Part shown: positions 49,312 through 59,213 of the stretch, piece by piece
Layout of the letters: each line of letters starts with the position of its first letter
How positions within the stretch are numbered: the stretch's first letter is position 1
Source: Neoroseomonas alkaliterrae
GTDB lineage: Bacteria > Pseudomonadota > Alphaproteobacteria > Acetobacterales > Acetobacteraceae
Assembly (NCBI RefSeq): GCF_014199195.1
Contig: NZ_JACIJE010000005.1
Span: forward strand, 186,001 to 250,000
Direction: 5' to 3'
DNA length: 64,000 nucleotides
Position numbers and translations under genes: made by a program
The notes under the pieces: model-generated
The model's database searches: none
What the model saw: only the letters and a program-made list of their open reading frames with translations
What the model was told of the DNA's origin: nothing

Positions 49312-49790
49312 TCGGCGGCAGGCCGCGCCCCCTCGGCCGGGGCGGGCGGGCGGGCGCGGCCGGTCACGCGCCGCTCCACCACGTCGGCGAGCGTCATGCC
49401 GCCGAGGAAGAGCCGGATCTGGTCGCCGAGCTCGGCCCAGAGGTCGTGGGTCAGGCAGCGATCGCCGGCGAGGCAGCCGGGGCCGCCATCCTCGCAGCGG
49501 GTGGCGATGATGGGCTCGTCGGCCGCCTCGACCACGGCGGCGATGGGGATCTCGGCGGCGGGGCGCGCGAGGCGGTAGCCGCCGCCGGGCCCGCGGGCGG
49601 AGGCCACCAGCCCCGCGCGCCTCAGCCGGCCGAAGAGCTGCTCGAGATAGGCGACCGAGAGGTGCTGGGCGGCGGCGATCTCGTTCAGCGTCACGGGGCG
49701 GCCCTGCTGGCAGGCCTCGTTGCGGCCCTCCCGGGCCGCCATCTCCACCATGGCCATGACGGCATAGCGTCCGCGGGTGGAAAGTCGCAT
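49308..49790 (-). CDS. iscR: Rrf2 family transcriptional regulator IscR
   Basis: This 160-residue protein has the winged helix-turn-helix (RLSTRGRYAVMAMVEMA, EIAAAQHLSVAYLEQLF) and the Fe-S ligand motif C-x6-C-x5-C-x2-H in CEDGGPGCLAGDRCLTHDLW, as in IscR. It senses cluster status and represses or activates Fe-S assembly genes. The Pro/Ala-rich tail ends the protein. The start codon overlaps no gene; TAGAGG precedes it. The control region is the 385-base gap to the divergent hydrolase, where no clear IscR box was found by eye. Confidence 0.93.
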   Translation of the reverse strand: MRLSTRGRYAVMAMVEMAAREGRNEACQQGRPVTLNEIAAAQHLSVAYLEQLFGRLRRAGLVASARGPGGGYRLARPAAEIPIAAVVEAADEPIIATRCEDGGPGCLAGDRCLTHDLWAELGDQIRLFLGGMTLADVVERRVTGRARPPAPAEGARPAAE

Positions 49791-50175
49791 CCTCTACTCC
49801 GCTATCCTCGCAACCCAGATGCCCGCCTCGCACATGGGCACTCTGTGGCGATTCTGTTATGCGATCAGCCGCCGGATCCGTATATTGCCGCCGCTCCGGG
49901 ACACGGGAACCTTCCCCGGAGACACACGGTTCGCATCCAAGGGCTTGATTTTCCGGCATTGCCTGTCGGGCAACGCGGCGTGGGCAGCACGCTATTGTTC
50001 CCGACCGGGCCGGTCAAGAATTGGGTTCCAGGATGCGCCCCGCGTGCCGGCGCCGCCGCGCCGACGAGCGAGGTTCCCCAAACTGCGGCAGGTCGCCGCC
50101 GTGCCAGGCCCAGGCCCCCTCGGGGGCGGGCAGGGAACATGCGGCCTGCGGCAAGAGCATTGGACTGAACGCACG
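49791..50175. other. Intergenic control region between iscR and divergent hydrolase
   Basis: This 385-base gap includes a relatively AT-rich patch (49850-49890). A perfect 13-base palindrome GACCGGGCCGGTC lies at 50003-50015. A weak minus-strand promoter reading (TTGACC at 50012-50017 with TAGCGT 17 bases on) overlaps it. No classic IscR operator was recognised. Promoters for both flanking genes are expected here. Confidence 0.5.
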
Positions 50176-50844
50176 ATGCCCGAGGTCATGTTCGCCGGGC
50201 CGGATGGCCGGCTCGAGGGACGATACCATCACTCGAAGCGCCCCAATGCCCCGGTGGCCCTGATCCTCCACCCCCACCCGCTGCATGGCGGGACCATGAA
50301 CAACCGGGTGACCTACAGCCTCTACCAGCGGTTCCAGGCGATGGGCTTCTCGGTCCTGCGGTTCAACTACCGCGGCGTCGGCCGCAGCCAGGGCCGCTAC
50401 GACGGCGGCATCGGGGAGGTCTCGGACGCCTGCGCCGGGCTCGACTTCCTGCAGGCGGTGAACCCCAACGCCTCGATGCTCTGGGTCGCGGGCTATTCCT
50501 TCGGCGCCTATGTCGGGATGCAGGTGCTGATGCGCCGGCCCGAGATGGGCGGCTTCGTCTCCATCAGCGCGCCGGCCTCGCACTACGATTTCGGCTTCCT
50601 CGCCCCCTGTCCCTGCAACGGGCTGATCTTCCACGGCGCGGATGACGAGCTCGTGCCCGAAGCCTCGGTGCGCAAGCTGGTGGACAAGCTGAACACCCAG
50701 AAGGGCATCACCATCGACTACCGCGTGATGCCCGGCGCCGGCCATGTCTTCACGCCCGAGCAGACCGAGAAGGTGGTGGACGCCGCCGAGGACCACGTGA
50801 TGGGCGTGCTGAACCGCGGCCGGATGGCGCTCGCCGCCGACTGA
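50176..50844 (+). CDS. Alpha/beta hydrolase (COG2945-like)
   Basis: This 222-residue hydrolase has LHPHPLHGGTMNN near residue 31, nucleophile elbow GYSFGA with Ser108, and late His in PGAGHVF. LRFNYRGVGRSQG is typical of the small dienelactone-hydrolase-like group. Its function is unknown; homologues sit next to iscR/suf genes in many alphaproteobacteria (recalled from family context, not tested). It is divergent from iscR and ends in a strong terminator. The ATG before PEVMFAGPDG fits the family; an upstream frame is not protein-like. Confidence 0.87.
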   Translation: MPEVMFAGPDGRLEGRYHHSKRPNAPVALILHPHPLHGGTMNNRVTYSLYQRFQAMGFSVLRFNYRGVGRSQGRYDGGIGEVSDACAGLDFLQAVNPNASMLWVAGYSFGAYVGMQVLMRRPEMGGFVSISAPASHYDFGFLAPCPCNGLIFHGADDELVPEASVRKLVDKLNTQKGITIDYRVMPGAGHVFTPEQTEKVVDAAEDHVMGVLNRGRMALAAD

Positions 50845-50870
50845 GCCTTCGCCCCGGATCGGGGCCGATG

Positions 50871-50903
50871 GGGCCGCCGGGGGAGCCGCCGGCGGCCCTT
50901 TTT
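50871..50903 (+). terminator. Rho-independent terminator after the hydrolase
   Basis: A 10-bp perfect stem GGGCCGCCGG / CCGGCGGCCC with an 8-base loop is followed directly by TTTTT. It starts 26 bases after the stop codon, and is the clearest intrinsic terminator in the window. Confidence 0.85.
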
Positions 50904-51144
50904 CGTGCGCGCCCGCGGCGCGCGATGGGAACCGGAGCGAGCCTGCACGCCGCGCCCCCGCGCCGCTGCGACCTGCATCACGCCGCGGACGGCGGGGCCG
51001 CATCGCCGGCCGCCGCAGGCGGTGCATGGCGGGCGGGGATGATCCCTCGCCCGCCCGCCATGACGGCCGGCTTTGCGCGATCACCGCGCCGACCCCTCCC
51101 GCGAGGCCCGCAGGCGGATGGTTCGGCCGCCCGCCTGCCGGCCT
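50904..51144. other. Intergenic stretch with no gene
   Basis: This stretch lies between the hydrolase terminator and repeat copy 3. It is GC-rich, with short shadow frames only. No RNA gene, promoter or palindrome of note was found. Confidence 0.55.
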
Positions 51145-51276
51145 CATGCCGGCGAGCGAAAGGTTCGGCCTTTCGCTCGCCGGCATGGCGCGCGGGGCTG
51201 GTGGGGCGGTCGCGCGGCCCCGGATCCCGAAGCCCTGCCGACAACGGTTGATCCTCTTTCCGCTGGGTGTCAGCCC
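51145..51276. repeat. Paired-palindrome repeat element, copy 3
   Basis: The first palindrome (51145-51187) is a perfect 19-bp inverted repeat CATGCCGGCGAGCGAAAGG with loop TTCGG. The linker from 51188 matches copy 1 at 26 of 28 positions (gcg-gcggggctggtggggcgg-cgcgcg). The second palindrome (about 51231-51276) is degenerate but matches copy 1 at 24 of 31 positions across its right half. The stop codon of the minus-strand protease gene lies in the edge ggtgtcag, at the same place as in copy 1. Confidence 0.8.
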
Positions 51277-52328
51277 CGCAGCGCCAGCAGGTCCGCGAGG
51301 TTGGCCGCCGTCAGCAGCCCGGCCAGCCTGCCGTCGGCGTCCTCCACCGCGACGGCCGGCGATTCCTGAAGCCCCTTGATCGCATCCTGCAGCGGCATCC
51401 GGCGCGGCACGCGCGGCACCTCGCGCATCGCATCCGCCACCGGCGTCTCCGGCCCCTGCTGGCGCAGCGTGTGGATGATGGCATCGCGCGTGAGCAGCCC
51501 GAGGATGCGCCCGCGGCCATCCACCACCGGGAAATCCTGCTGCGGCGTGCGCAGCAGCGCCTCGGCCGCCATGGCGACATCGGCCTCGGGCGGAAGCGCC
51601 TCGAAGCGCGTCTCCATCGCATCCGCGGCCAGCATCCCGCGGGTGGTCGCGCGCAGGTCCACCTCGGCCGATTCCGCGGCCGCGCCGAGCCAGACGAAGA
51701 GCGCGATGAAGATCAGCAGCGGCGCGCCGAACAGCCCCGCGAAGCCGAGCATGATGGCGACCGCCTGGCCCACCGTCGCCGCCGCATGGGTGGCGCGGCG
51801 ATGGCCCATGCGGAAGGTCAGCGCCGCGCGCAGCACGCGCCCGCCATCCATCGGGAAGGCGGGGATCATGTTGAAGATGACGAGGAAGGCGTTGACCCAG
51901 AACAGCCGCGCGAGGAAGCCGGTGCGCGGGTCCTCCACCGCCAGCCCTTCCTCCGGCGCGGGCATGGCGCCGATCACGACCAGCAGCAGCAGGCAGATCG
52001 CGACATTCACCGCCGGCCCGGCAAGGGCGATGGCGATCTCCCGCCAGGGCTCCTCGGGGATGCGTTCGAGCCGCGCGAGACCACCGATCGGCAGCAGCGT
52101 GATGTCCGGCGTCGCGATGCCGTAGCGGCTGGCCGCGGCGGCATGGCCGAGTTCGTGCAGCACCACGCAGGCGAAGACCGCGGCGATGAAGGCGATGCCG
52201 GCCAAGGCCTCGGCCATGCCGCCGCGCGTGGCGTGCATCGCCCCGATCCAGGCGAGCAGCAGGAAGAAGGTGACGTGGATGCGGATGACCGTGCCGCGCA
52301 CGGTCGCGATGGGGAAGGACCAGCTCAT
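51270..52328 (-). CDS. Site-2 protease family (M50) with CBS domains
   Basis: This 352-residue membrane protease has zinc motif HELGH at 58-62 and the third ligand Asp161 in NMIPAFPMDGGR. There are about five to six membrane segments in residues 15-220 and two C-terminal CBS domains (about 230-345) with QQDFPVVDGRG and SPAVAVEDADG. It cleaves membrane-bound substrates, perhaps controlled by nucleotide binding to the CBS pair. Substrate is unknown. Its stop codon is contributed by the edge of repeat copy 3. The gene follows anmK on the same strand. Confidence 0.9.
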   Translation of the reverse strand: MSWSFPIATVRGTVIRIHVTFFLLLAWIGAMHATRGGMAEALAGIAFIAAVFACVVLHELGHAAAASRYGIATPDITLLPIGGLARLERIPEEPWREIAIALAGPAVNVAICLLLLVVIGAMPAPEEGLAVEDPRTGFLARLFWVNAFLVIFNMIPAFPMDGGRVLRAALTFRMGHRRATHAAATVGQAVAIMLGFAGLFGAPLLIFIALFVWLGAAAESAEVDLRATTRGMLAADAMETRFEALPPEADVAMAAEALLRTPQQDFPVVDGRGRILGLLTRDAIIHTLRQQGPETPVADAMREVPRVPRRMPLQDAIKGLQESPAVAVEDADGRLAGLLTAANLADLLALRG

Positions 52329-52368
52329 GCCCCGCAGCCTAGCCCGGTTGCGGGGCCCGCGCGCCCCG

Positions 52369-53466
52369 CTACAGCAGCGAGCCCACGATCCGCCCGCCGG
52401 TGAGCGGCCGCGGCGCCCCCGTCGTGCCGGGGAAGGTGATGGGCAGCCCGCGCGCAACGCGCGCGGCGAGCAGCCCGAAGGCCTGGGCTTCCAGCGCGTC
52501 ACCGTCCCAGCCGGCCACCTCGACCGGGCGCACCGGCTCCTCCAGCGCGCCCGCGAGCGCCTTCATGATCGCCGGGTTGCGCCGCCCCCCGCCGGCCACC
52601 AGCCATTGCAGGGGCGGTTCGGGAAACAGCCGCGCCGCGGCGGCGACACAGACGGCGCAGAAGGCGCAGAGGGTCGCCGCGCCATCGGCGGCCGAGAGTT
52701 CCGCCGCCCCCGCCTCCTTCAGCGCGCGGTCGAAATCGAGCCGGTCGAGCGATTTCGGCGGCGGCTCGGTCAGGTAGGGATGGGCCATCAGCCGCCCCAG
52801 CACCGCGCCATCGGCCTGCCCCGCCAGCGCGAGCCGGCCCGCCGCGTCGTAGTCCTTGCCCGTATGCTTGCGCGCCCAGTCGTCGAGCGGGCCATTCGCC
52901 GGGCCGGTGTCGAAGGCGAGCATCTCCCCCTCCGCGCCGAGCCAGGTGACGTTGCCGACGCCGCCGAGGTTGAGGATGGCGAGCGGCTTCGGCAGCGGCG
53001 CGGCCAGCGCGCGGTGGAAGACGGGCACGAGCGGCGCCCCCTGCCCGCCCGCGGCCACATCGGCGGAGCGGAAATCATAGGCCACCGTCATGCCGGTGCG
53101 CTTGGCGAGCGCCGCGGCATCGCCGACCTGCCAGGTGAAGGGCCTGACGCTGCGCCCCCTGACGGGCGGGCGGTGCAGGATGGTCTGGCCGTGGAAGCCG
53201 ATGATGTCGGCCTCGAGCCGCAGCGCCTCGACCGCCTCGGCATGGCGGTCGGTCAGGCGCTTCACGGCGTCGAGCAGTTCCGGGTCGTCCTCGGCGAGCG
53301 TCTCGGCGCGGTCGAGCAGGCCGCGCAGCGACCGCCGGAGCTTCGGGTCGTAGGGCAGGGTCAGGCGCGGCCCCAGCCGGGCGATCGTCTCCCCGTCCGT
53401 CTCCAGCCATGCGGCGTCCACCCCGTCGAGGGAGGTGCCGCTCATCAGCCCGATGGTTCTCAGCAT
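52369..53466 (-). CDS. anmK: Anhydro-N-acetylmuramic acid kinase
   Basis: This 365-residue kinase of the ASKHA fold begins RTIGLMSGTSLDGVDAAWLE, the family hallmark, with GDAAALAKRTGMTVAYDFRSADVAAGGQGAPLVP (spread over residues 120-155) and NLGGVGNVTWLG near 168. It phosphorylates anhydro-MurNAc and opens its ring for peptidoglycan recycling. It lies 78 bases from the divergent tyrS gene, with the promoters for both in that gap, and precedes the site-2 protease gene. Confidence 0.95.
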   Translation of the reverse strand: MLRTIGLMSGTSLDGVDAAWLETDGETIARLGPRLTLPYDPKLRRSLRGLLDRAETLAEDDPELLDAVKRLTDRHAEAVEALRLEADIIGFHGQTILHRPPVRGRSVRPFTWQVGDAAALAKRTGMTVAYDFRSADVAAGGQGAPLVPVFHRALAAPLPKPLAILNLGGVGNVTWLGAEGEMLAFDTGPANGPLDDWARKHTGKDYDAAGRLALAGQADGAVLGRLMAHPYLTEPPPKSLDRLDFDRALKEAGAAELSAADGAATLCAFCAVCVAAAARLFPEPPLQWLVAGGGRRNPAIMKALAGALEEPVRPVEVAGWDGDALEAQAFGLLAARVARGLPITFPGTTGAPRPLTGGRIVGSLL

Positions 53467-53544
53467 GCCTTTTGCCGTGATGCCTGAGCCGTGCTAGCCC
53501 CGCTGCCCTTCCGGCGAAAGCCCCCGGCGCATCAGGACAGCACG

Positions 53545-54771
53545 ATGAGCGGCCCCACCAGCGACTTCCTCCGCATCGCCAAGGAACGCGGCTATGTCCA
53601 CCAGACCTCCGACGAGGAGGCGCTGGATGCCGCGCTGAACAAGGGGGGGCTGGTCGCCTATATCGGCTACGACTGCACGGCGGACAGCCTGCATGTGGGC
53701 CACCTGCTGCCGACCATGCTGCTGCGCCTGCTGCAGAAGACCGGCGGGCGGCCGATCGCGCTGATCGGCGGCGGCACCACCAAGGTGGGCGACCCTTCCG
53801 GCAAGGACGAGGCGCGCCAGCTGCTGAGCGAGGCGCAGATCGAAGCGAACAAGGCCGGCATCCGCCGCACCTTCGAATCCCTGCTCGACTTCAAGGCCGG
53901 CGCGATGATGCTCGACAACGCCGAGTGGCTGGACGAGCTGCGCTACATCCCCTTCCTGCGCGATGTCGGCCGGCACTTCAGCGTCAACCGCATGCTGACG
54001 ATGGACAGCGTGCGCCTCAGGCTCGAGCGCGAGCACTCGCTCTCCTTCCTCGAGTTCAACTACATGCTGCTGCAGTCCTACGACTACCTCGAGCTGCACC
54101 GCCGCCACGGCGCCGTGCTGCAGATGGGCGGCTCCGACCAGTGGGGGAACATCGTCATGGGCGCGGAGCTGATCCGCCGCATGGCGGGCGGGCACGCGCA
54201 TGTGCTGACGACGCCGCTGCTGACCACCGCCTCGGGTGCCAAGATGGGCAAGACCGCGGCGGGGGCGGTGTGGCTGAACCCCGACCGGCTCAGCCCCTAT
54301 GACTACTGGCAGTTCTGGCGCAACACCGAGGATGCGGATGTCGGCCGCTTCCTCGCCCTCTTCACCGAACTGCCGATGGCGGAGGTCCGCCGCCTCGGCG
54401 CGCTGCAGGGCGCGGAGGTGAACGAGGCGAAGAAGGTGCTCGCCACCGAGGCGACGGCGCTGCTGCATGGCCGCGCGGCAGCCGAGCAGGCGGCCGAGAC
54501 GGCGCGCCGCGCCTTCGAGGAGGGGGCGGCGGCCGAGACGCTGCCGAGCATCGTCGCCGCGCTGCCCGCGCCCTTCGTGGACCTCGTGGTGCAGGCGGGG
54601 CTGGCGGCGAGCAAGGGCGAGGCACGGCGGCTGATCGCGCAGAACGGGCTGCGGCTGAACGATGCGGTGGTGAGCGACGTGGCGCTGAGCGTCACGCCGG
54701 CCGACCTGCGCGACGGGGCGGCGAAGCTGAGCGCGGGGCGCAAGCGGCACGTGCTGGTGCGGGCGGGGTGA
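53545..54771 (+). CDS. tyrS: Tyrosyl-tRNA synthetase
   Basis: This 408-residue class I synthetase has the HIGH-like HVGH at 50-53, [14 protein letters not shown], and the KMSKS-like KMGKT at 233-237, a known variant in this family. A C-terminal S4 domain (about 335-400) has [16 protein letters not shown]. It charges tRNA-Tyr. The ATG before SGPTSDFLR is chosen; an ATG 18 codons upstream is not family-like. It is divergent from anmK and converges on parC, with 111 bases of GC-rich gap that lack a T-run terminator. Confidence 0.96.
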   Translation: MSGPTSDFLRIAKERGYVHQTSDEEALDAALNKGGLVAYIGYDCTADSLHVGHLLPTMLLRLLQKTGGRPIALIGGGTTKVGDPSGKDEARQLLSEAQIEANKAGIRRTFESLLDFKAGAMMLDNAEWLDELRYIPFLRDVGRHFSVNRMLTMDSVRLRLEREHSLSFLEFNYMLLQSYDYLELHRRHGAVLQMGGSDQWGNIVMGAELIRRMAGGHAHVLTTPLLTTASGAKMGKTAAGAVWLNPDRLSPYDYWQFWRNTEDADVGRFLALFTELPMAEVRRLGALQGAEVNEAKKVLATEATALLHGRAAAEQAAETARRAFEEGAAAETLPSIVAALPAPFVDLVVQAGLAASKGEARRLIAQNGLRLNDAVVSDVALSVTPADLRDGAAKLSAGRKRHVLVRAG

Positions 54772-54882
54772 TCCCCGGGAGGGCGCTGCTCTCCCTGGCC
54801 GTCCCGCCAAGGGCCGGAACCCCCGTGTAACCCGCTTGCCGCCCGGCAGGCTGCAGATAACGGGGAGCCCCGCCGCGCGTCG

Positions 54883-57108
54883 TTACTCGAACCTGTTCGA
54901 GCGCGGGAACCCGTTCGGCGGCGCCTTGCCCGCCCCCGCCCGGTTGCCGATCCAGGGCCGCAGATCCGTCTCCGTCCGCGTCCGCCCGCCGAGCGTCCAG
55001 GTCAGCCCCTCGGCGAGGCAGAACACCTTGGCGTCCGACAGCCCGCCATCGCGGTAGGATTGCAGCTGCACGCCGCGCCCGCGCGTCATCTCCGGCACCT
55101 GCTCCAGCGGGAAGACCAGCAGCTTCCGGTTCTCCCCGATCACCGCCACGCTGTCGCCCTCGACCGGCGCGCAGACCGCGGCCTCGACCGGCGGATCGAC
55201 ATTCAGCACCTGCTTGCCGGTGCGCTTCTCCGCCAGCAGGTCCTCGCCCTTCACGACGAAGCCCTTGCCGTCCGAAGCGGCGAGCAGGAAGCGCCGCCCC
55301 TCCTCATGGACGAACATGGACACGACCGCATCCTCGTTGGTCAGGTCCACCATCAGCCGCACCGGCTGGCCGTCGCCGCGCCCGCGCGGGATGGCATCGG
55401 CCTTCAGCGTGTAAGCCTTGCCGTTGGTCGCGAAGATCACGATGCGGTCGGTCGTCTGCGCGTGCAGCGCGGCGAGCAGCCCGTCGCCCTCCTTGAAGCG
55501 GATCTCGCCGTCGAGCGGGATGTGCCCCTTCTGCGCGCGGATCCAGCCCTTCTCCGAGAGGATGACGGTAATCGGCTCGCGCTCGACGAAGGCGGTCTCG
55601 TCCACCAGCACCGCGGGCAGCACGCGGCCGGCCTCGGTGCGCCGGCGGCCGAGCGGCCCGTCGCCGAACCTCGCGCGCGTCTCGGCGATCTGCTCGGCGA
55701 TCGCCTCCCAGCGCTTCTTCTCGGAGGCCATCAACCCCTGCAGCTTCTTCTGCTCGGCGCTGAGCTTCCGGTGCTCCTTGCGGATCTCCATCTCCTCGAG
55801 CTTGCGCAAGCTGCGCAGGCGCATGTTGAGGATGGAATCCGCCTGCAGGTCGGTCAGCGAGAAGGCCGCCATCAGTACGGGCTTCGGCTCGTCCTCGCTG
55901 CGGATGATGCGGATCACCTCGTCGAGGTTGAGATAGACGATCAGGTAGCCGTCCAGGATCTCGAGCCGCCGCGCAATCGCCGCCAGGCGATGCTCCGTCC
56001 GCCGCACCAGCACGGCATGGCGATGGTCGAGCCAGGCGCGCAGCACCTCGCGCAGGCCCATCACGCGCGGCGTGCGATCGGCATCCAGCACGTTCATGTT
56101 CAGCGCGAAGCGCGATTCCAGCGCGGTGGCGCGGAACAGCGTCTCCATCAGCACGGCGGGCTCGACGGTGCGGGATTTCGGCTCCAGCACGAGGCGCACC
56201 ACATCCGTGCTCTCGTCGCGCACATCGGCGAGCAGCGGAAGCTTCTTCTCCTCGAGCAACTGGGCGATCTGCTCGATCAGCTTGGCCTTCTGCACCTGGT
56301 ACGGGATTTCCGTCACCACGATCTGCCAGGTGCCGTTCTTCAGCGCCTCGCGCTCCCATCGCGCGCGGACGCGGAAGCCGCCGCGGCCGGTCTCGTAGGC
56401 CTCGCGGATCGCCTCCTTCGGCTCGACCAGCACGCCGCCGGTCGGGAAATCGGGGCCCGCGATGTGCTCCATCAGGTCGGCATCCGGGTCGCGGATCAGC
56501 GCCAGCGCCGCGTCGCACAGCTCGCCCGCGTTGTGCGGCGGGATGGAGGTCGCCATGCCCACCGCGATGCCCGCCGCGCCATTGGCCAGCAGGTTCGGGA
56601 AGGCGGCCGGCAGGACGACGGGCTCGCGCTCCTCGCCATCATAGGTGGCGCGGAAATCGACGGCGTTCTCCTCGATGCCGTCGAGCATCGCCTGCGCGAC
56701 CTCGGTCAGCCGCGCCTCGGTGTAGCGCATGGCCGCGGCGTTATCGCCGTCGATGTTGCCGAAATTGCCCTGGCCCTCGACCAGCGGGTAGCGCGCGGCG
56801 AAATCCTGCGCCTGGCGCACCAGCGCCTCGTAGATGCTGGAATCGCCGTGCGGGTGATACTTGCCCATCACGTCGCCGACGATGCGCGCGCATTTCTTGA
56901 AGCCCGCCTCGGGGTCGAGGCGCAGCTGGTGCATCGCCCACAGAAGGCGGCGATGGACCGGCTTCAGCCCGTCCCGCACATCGGGCAGCGAGCGGGCGGT
57001 GATGGTGGACAGCGCATAGGCGAGGTAGCGTTCGGACAGCGCGTCGGCGAGGCGCGTCTCGCGCGTCGCGCCGCCATCCTCGGCCGGGGTCTTCACGTCG
57101 TCGGGCAT
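54883..57108 (-). CDS. parC: DNA topoisomerase IV subunit A
   Basis: This 741-residue type IIA topoisomerase subunit has catalytic Tyr129 in [10 protein letters not shown], the quinolone-region [14 protein letters not shown] (residues 85-98, Ser90 and Glu94 in the usual sensitive state), and [13 protein letters not shown]. The C-terminal beta-pinwheel follows at about 500-741. The shorter C-terminal region and conserved [17 protein letters not shown] favour ParC over GyrA, which is usually about 900 residues. It decatenates replicated chromosomes with ParE. The ATG before [12 protein letters not shown] is chosen; an upstream frame is low complexity. Confidence 0.93.
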   Translation of the reverse strand: MPDDVKTPAEDGGATRETRLADALSERYLAYALSTITARSLPDVRDGLKPVHRRLLWAMHQLRLDPEAGFKKCARIVGDVMGKYHPHGDSSIYEALVRQAQDFAARYPLVEGQGNFGNIDGDNAAAMRYTEARLTEVAQAMLDGIEENAVDFRATYDGEEREPVVLPAAFPNLLANGAAGIAVGMATSIPPHNAGELCDAALALIRDPDADLMEHIAGPDFPTGGVLVEPKEAIREAYETGRGGFRVRARWEREALKNGTWQIVVTEIPYQVQKAKLIEQIAQLLEEKKLPLLADVRDESTDVVRLVLEPKSRTVEPAVLMETLFRATALESRFALNMNVLDADRTPRVMGLREVLRAWLDHRHAVLVRRTEHRLAAIARRLEILDGYLIVYLNLDEVIRIIRSEDEPKPVLMAAFSLTDLQADSILNMRLRSLRKLEEMEIRKEHRKLSAEQKKLQGLMASEKKRWEAIAEQIAETRARFGDGPLGRRRTEAGRVLPAVLVDETAFVEREPITVILSEKGWIRAQKGHIPLDGEIRFKEGDGLLAALHAQTTDRIVIFATNGKAYTLKADAIPRGRGDGQPVRLMVDLTNEDAVVSMFVHEEGRRFLLAASDGKGFVVKGEDLLAEKRTGKQVLNVDPPVEAAVCAPVEGDSVAVIGENRKLLVFPLEQVPEMTRGRGVQLQSYRDGGLSDAKVFCLAEGLTWTLGGRTRTETDLRPWIGNRAGAGKAPPNGFPRSNRFE

Positions 57109-57209
57109 GGGTGGGATTCGGTCCTGCCTGTCGGGGCGCCTGACTAGCACCGGCCGGCGGAACGGCGCCAGCGACGGCACGGGGGACGGCGCGCGGGGGA
57201 CGAGGCGGC

Positions 57210-57521
57210 ATGGAAACGATGATCTGGAAGAGGCTCGGCCTCATCGCGCTGCTGCTGGCGCTGCCGCTCGTGGTCTTCGTCGGCGAGACGGGGCGGACGG
57301 TGGTGAACGGCGAGGTCGTCGGCGAATACCAGGTGAACTACGCCGGCACGCTGCTTGCCGTGATCGCCTTCGTCCTCGCGCTCGGCGCGGCGCTGCGCCG
57401 CACCGTCTCGGTGCGCGAGGACGCGCCGCCAACGCCCGGCTGGGCGCGCGGCCTCGCCGCCGCGCTGGCGCTCGCCGCCGCCGCACAGGTGCTGATCCAG
57501 GCGGGTTTCATCGCCGCCTAG
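57210..57521 (+). CDS. Small membrane protein of unknown function
   Basis: This 103-residue protein has three likely membrane segments (about 9-25, 45-63, 80-101) connected by [16 protein letters not shown] and a short basic loop. GAGGCGGC lies before the ATG. The family is not recognised. It is divergent from parC and converges on recO, with which it shares a CTAG: the TAG stop codons of both genes overlap by 4 bases on opposite strands. Confidence 0.65.
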   Translation: METMIWKRLGLIALLLALPLVVFVGETGRTVVNGEVVGEYQVNYAGTLLAVIAFVLALGAALRRTVSVREDAPPTPGWARGLAAALALAAAAQVLIQAGFIAA

Positions 57522-58255
57522 TCCTCCGCGCCAGCCAGCGCCGCGATGCGGTCGGCGAGGCGGTGGCGGGCCTCGGGCACCGGGCGGTGCCGCGCGCCGA
57601 AGGCGTCGCGCTCCAGGAAATGCCCGGTCAGGCGCAGCCCGGCCTGCCAGCCCCGCGGCCCGCCCGCGCCGCCATCGAGCAGGAAACGCGGCAGGTCGAG
57701 CAGCCGCCCGGCATAGGGCGCGGCCGCACCGGCCGAGACCGCCCGCCCGGTGCGCGGCGAGACATGCGTCAGCCCCTCCCGCACCCCCGTCACGGCGCAG
57801 GCGCCGAGATCGAGCCCGTAGCCCAGCTCGGCGAGCACGATGCATTCCCAGCGGACGTAGTCGGCCATCACCCCTTCCGCCCCGCCGGCCAGATGGCCGA
57901 TCAGCGAGACCAGCGCTTGGAAGGCGCGCGGATGCGGCTCGCGCTCGGGCAGCGCATCCGCGGCGATGGCGCAGGCGGAGGAGAGCAGCGCCAGCGCCAG
58001 CGGGTCCTCCATCGCCAGCGCCGCGGCCGGGTGGACGAGCTCGCCCGAGAGCGCGCCGAGCTGGTCGGCCAGCCGCGCGGTCCAGCGCGCCTCAACGAGG
58101 TTCCCGGGCAGCCAGAGCCCGGCCTGCACGCGCGAGGCACCGCCCTTGGCGAGCCCGGCATGGCGCCCATGCGCCTCGGTCAGCAGCGTGACGACCGCCG
58201 CGCCCTCGCCATAGGGCCGGGCATCGAGCACCACCGCGGGGGCCTGCCATTCCAT
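57518..58255 (-). CDS. recO: DNA repair protein RecO
   Basis: This is a 245-residue RecO. MEWQAPAVVLDARPYGEGAAV opens the N-terminal OB-fold, AHGRHAGLAKGGASR follows near residue 33, and LSSACAIAADALPEREPHP lies in the helical domain. It loads RecA with RecR in recombination repair. Start choice is uncertain: ATG codons lie 3 residues upstream (MRAMEW) and further upstream within the end of era. The region is last in the era-rnc-lepB operon on the minus strand, as in many alphaproteobacteria. Confidence 0.88.
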   Translation of the reverse strand: MEWQAPAVVLDARPYGEGAAVVTLLTEAHGRHAGLAKGGASRVQAGLWLPGNLVEARWTARLADQLGALSGELVHPAAALAMEDPLALALLSSACAIAADALPEREPHPRAFQALVSLIGHLAGGAEGVMADYVRWECIVLAELGYGLDLGACAVTGVREGLTHVSPRTGRAVSAGAAAPYAGRLLDLPRFLLDGGAGGPRGWQAGLRLTGHFLERDAFGARHRPVPEARHRLADRIAALAGAED

Positions 58256-58322
58256 CGCCCGCATATGGAGCGAGGGCCGGGACGGCGCCAGCGCCCCGTC
58301 GGCGTGCGCCGCGAGGCCGGGG

Positions 58323-59213
58323 CTATCCGGCATCCTCCAGGCCGATCGCGCGCAGCCGCGCGCGTTCCTCGTCCCAGCCCTCGCGCTCCTTGACGTTGAG
58401 GAAGAGGTGGACCGGGCGTTCGAGCAGCCTCGCGAGCTCCATCCGCGCCGACTGCCCGATGGCGCGGATCCGCGCGCCCTTCTCGCCGATCAGGATCGCC
58501 TTCTGCGTGCGGCGCGAGACGTAGATGGTGCAGTCCACCCGCACCGATCCGTCGGCATTCTCCGTCCACTGCTCGGTCTCGACCGAGGCGTGGTGCGGCA
58601 CCTCCTGGTGCGTCTGGCGCAGGATCTGCTCGCGCACGATCTCGGCGGCGAGCATCCGGTTGGGCAGGTCGGTCAGCTCGTCCTCGGGGAAGAGGTAGGG
58701 CCCGGGGGGCATCGCCGCGGCGAGCCTCGCCTCCAGCCGGTCGAGCCCGTCCCCCGTCTCGGCCGAGACCATGAATGTCTCGGCGAAGGTCATCATGGCG
58801 TTGAGCTCGGCGGCCAGCGGCAGCAGACGCTCGCGCGGAATGAGGTCGGTCTTGTTCAGGGCGAGCCAGACCGGCCGGCGCGACTTCGCGAGCGTCTCCA
58901 CGATCCGCCGCACCGCATCCGTCAGCCCCGCCCGCGCATCCACCACCAGCAGCGAGAGGTCGGCATCCTGCGCGCCACCCCAGGCGGCGGCGACCATGGC
59001 GCGGTCGAGCCGCCGGCGCGGGGCGAAGATGCCCGGCGTGTCCACCAGGATGATCTGGCTCTGCCCATGCATGACCACGGCGCGGATGCGGAAGCGCGTG
59101 GTCTGCGGCTTGGGCGAGACGATGCTGACCTTGGTGCCCGCGAGCCGGTTCACCAGCGTGGACTTGCCCGCATTGGGCGCGCCGAGGATGGCGACGAGGC
59201 CGCAGCGCGTCAT
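58323..59213 (-). CDS. era: GTPase Era
   Basis: This 296-residue GTPase has the P-loop GAPNAGKST at 11-19, the switch region PQTTRFRIR, DTPG in LVDTPGIFAP, NKTD near 126, and a C-terminal KH domain with KAILIGEKGARIRAIGQSAR. It binds 16S rRNA and assists 30S assembly. Its ATG overlaps the rnc stop by ATGA, so it is coupled to RNase III. recO follows on the same strand. Confidence 0.96.
   Translation of the reverse strand: MTRCGLVAILGAPNAGKSTLVNRLAGTKVSIVSPKPQTTRFRIRAVVMHGQSQIILVDTPGIFAPRRRLDRAMVAAAWGGAQDADLSLLVVDARAGLTDAVRRIVETLAKSRRPVWLALNKTDLIPRERLLPLAAELNAMMTFAETFMVSAETGDGLDRLEARLAAAMPPGPYLFPEDELTDLPNRMLAAEIVREQILRQTHQEVPHHASVETEQWTENADGSVRVDCTIYVSRRTQKAILIGEKGARIRAIGQSARMELARLLERPVHLFLNVKEREGWDEERARLRAIGLEDAG

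Noticed and set aside
49791..50175. IscR binding box ahead of iscR
   Set aside because: No stretch matched a type 1 or type 2 IscR motif by eye; only a generic GACCGGGCCGGTC palindrome was found.
54772..54882. Terminator hairpin after tyrS
   Set aside because: Hairpins such as gcttgccg/cggcaggc exist but no T-run follows, and they are common by chance at this GC content.
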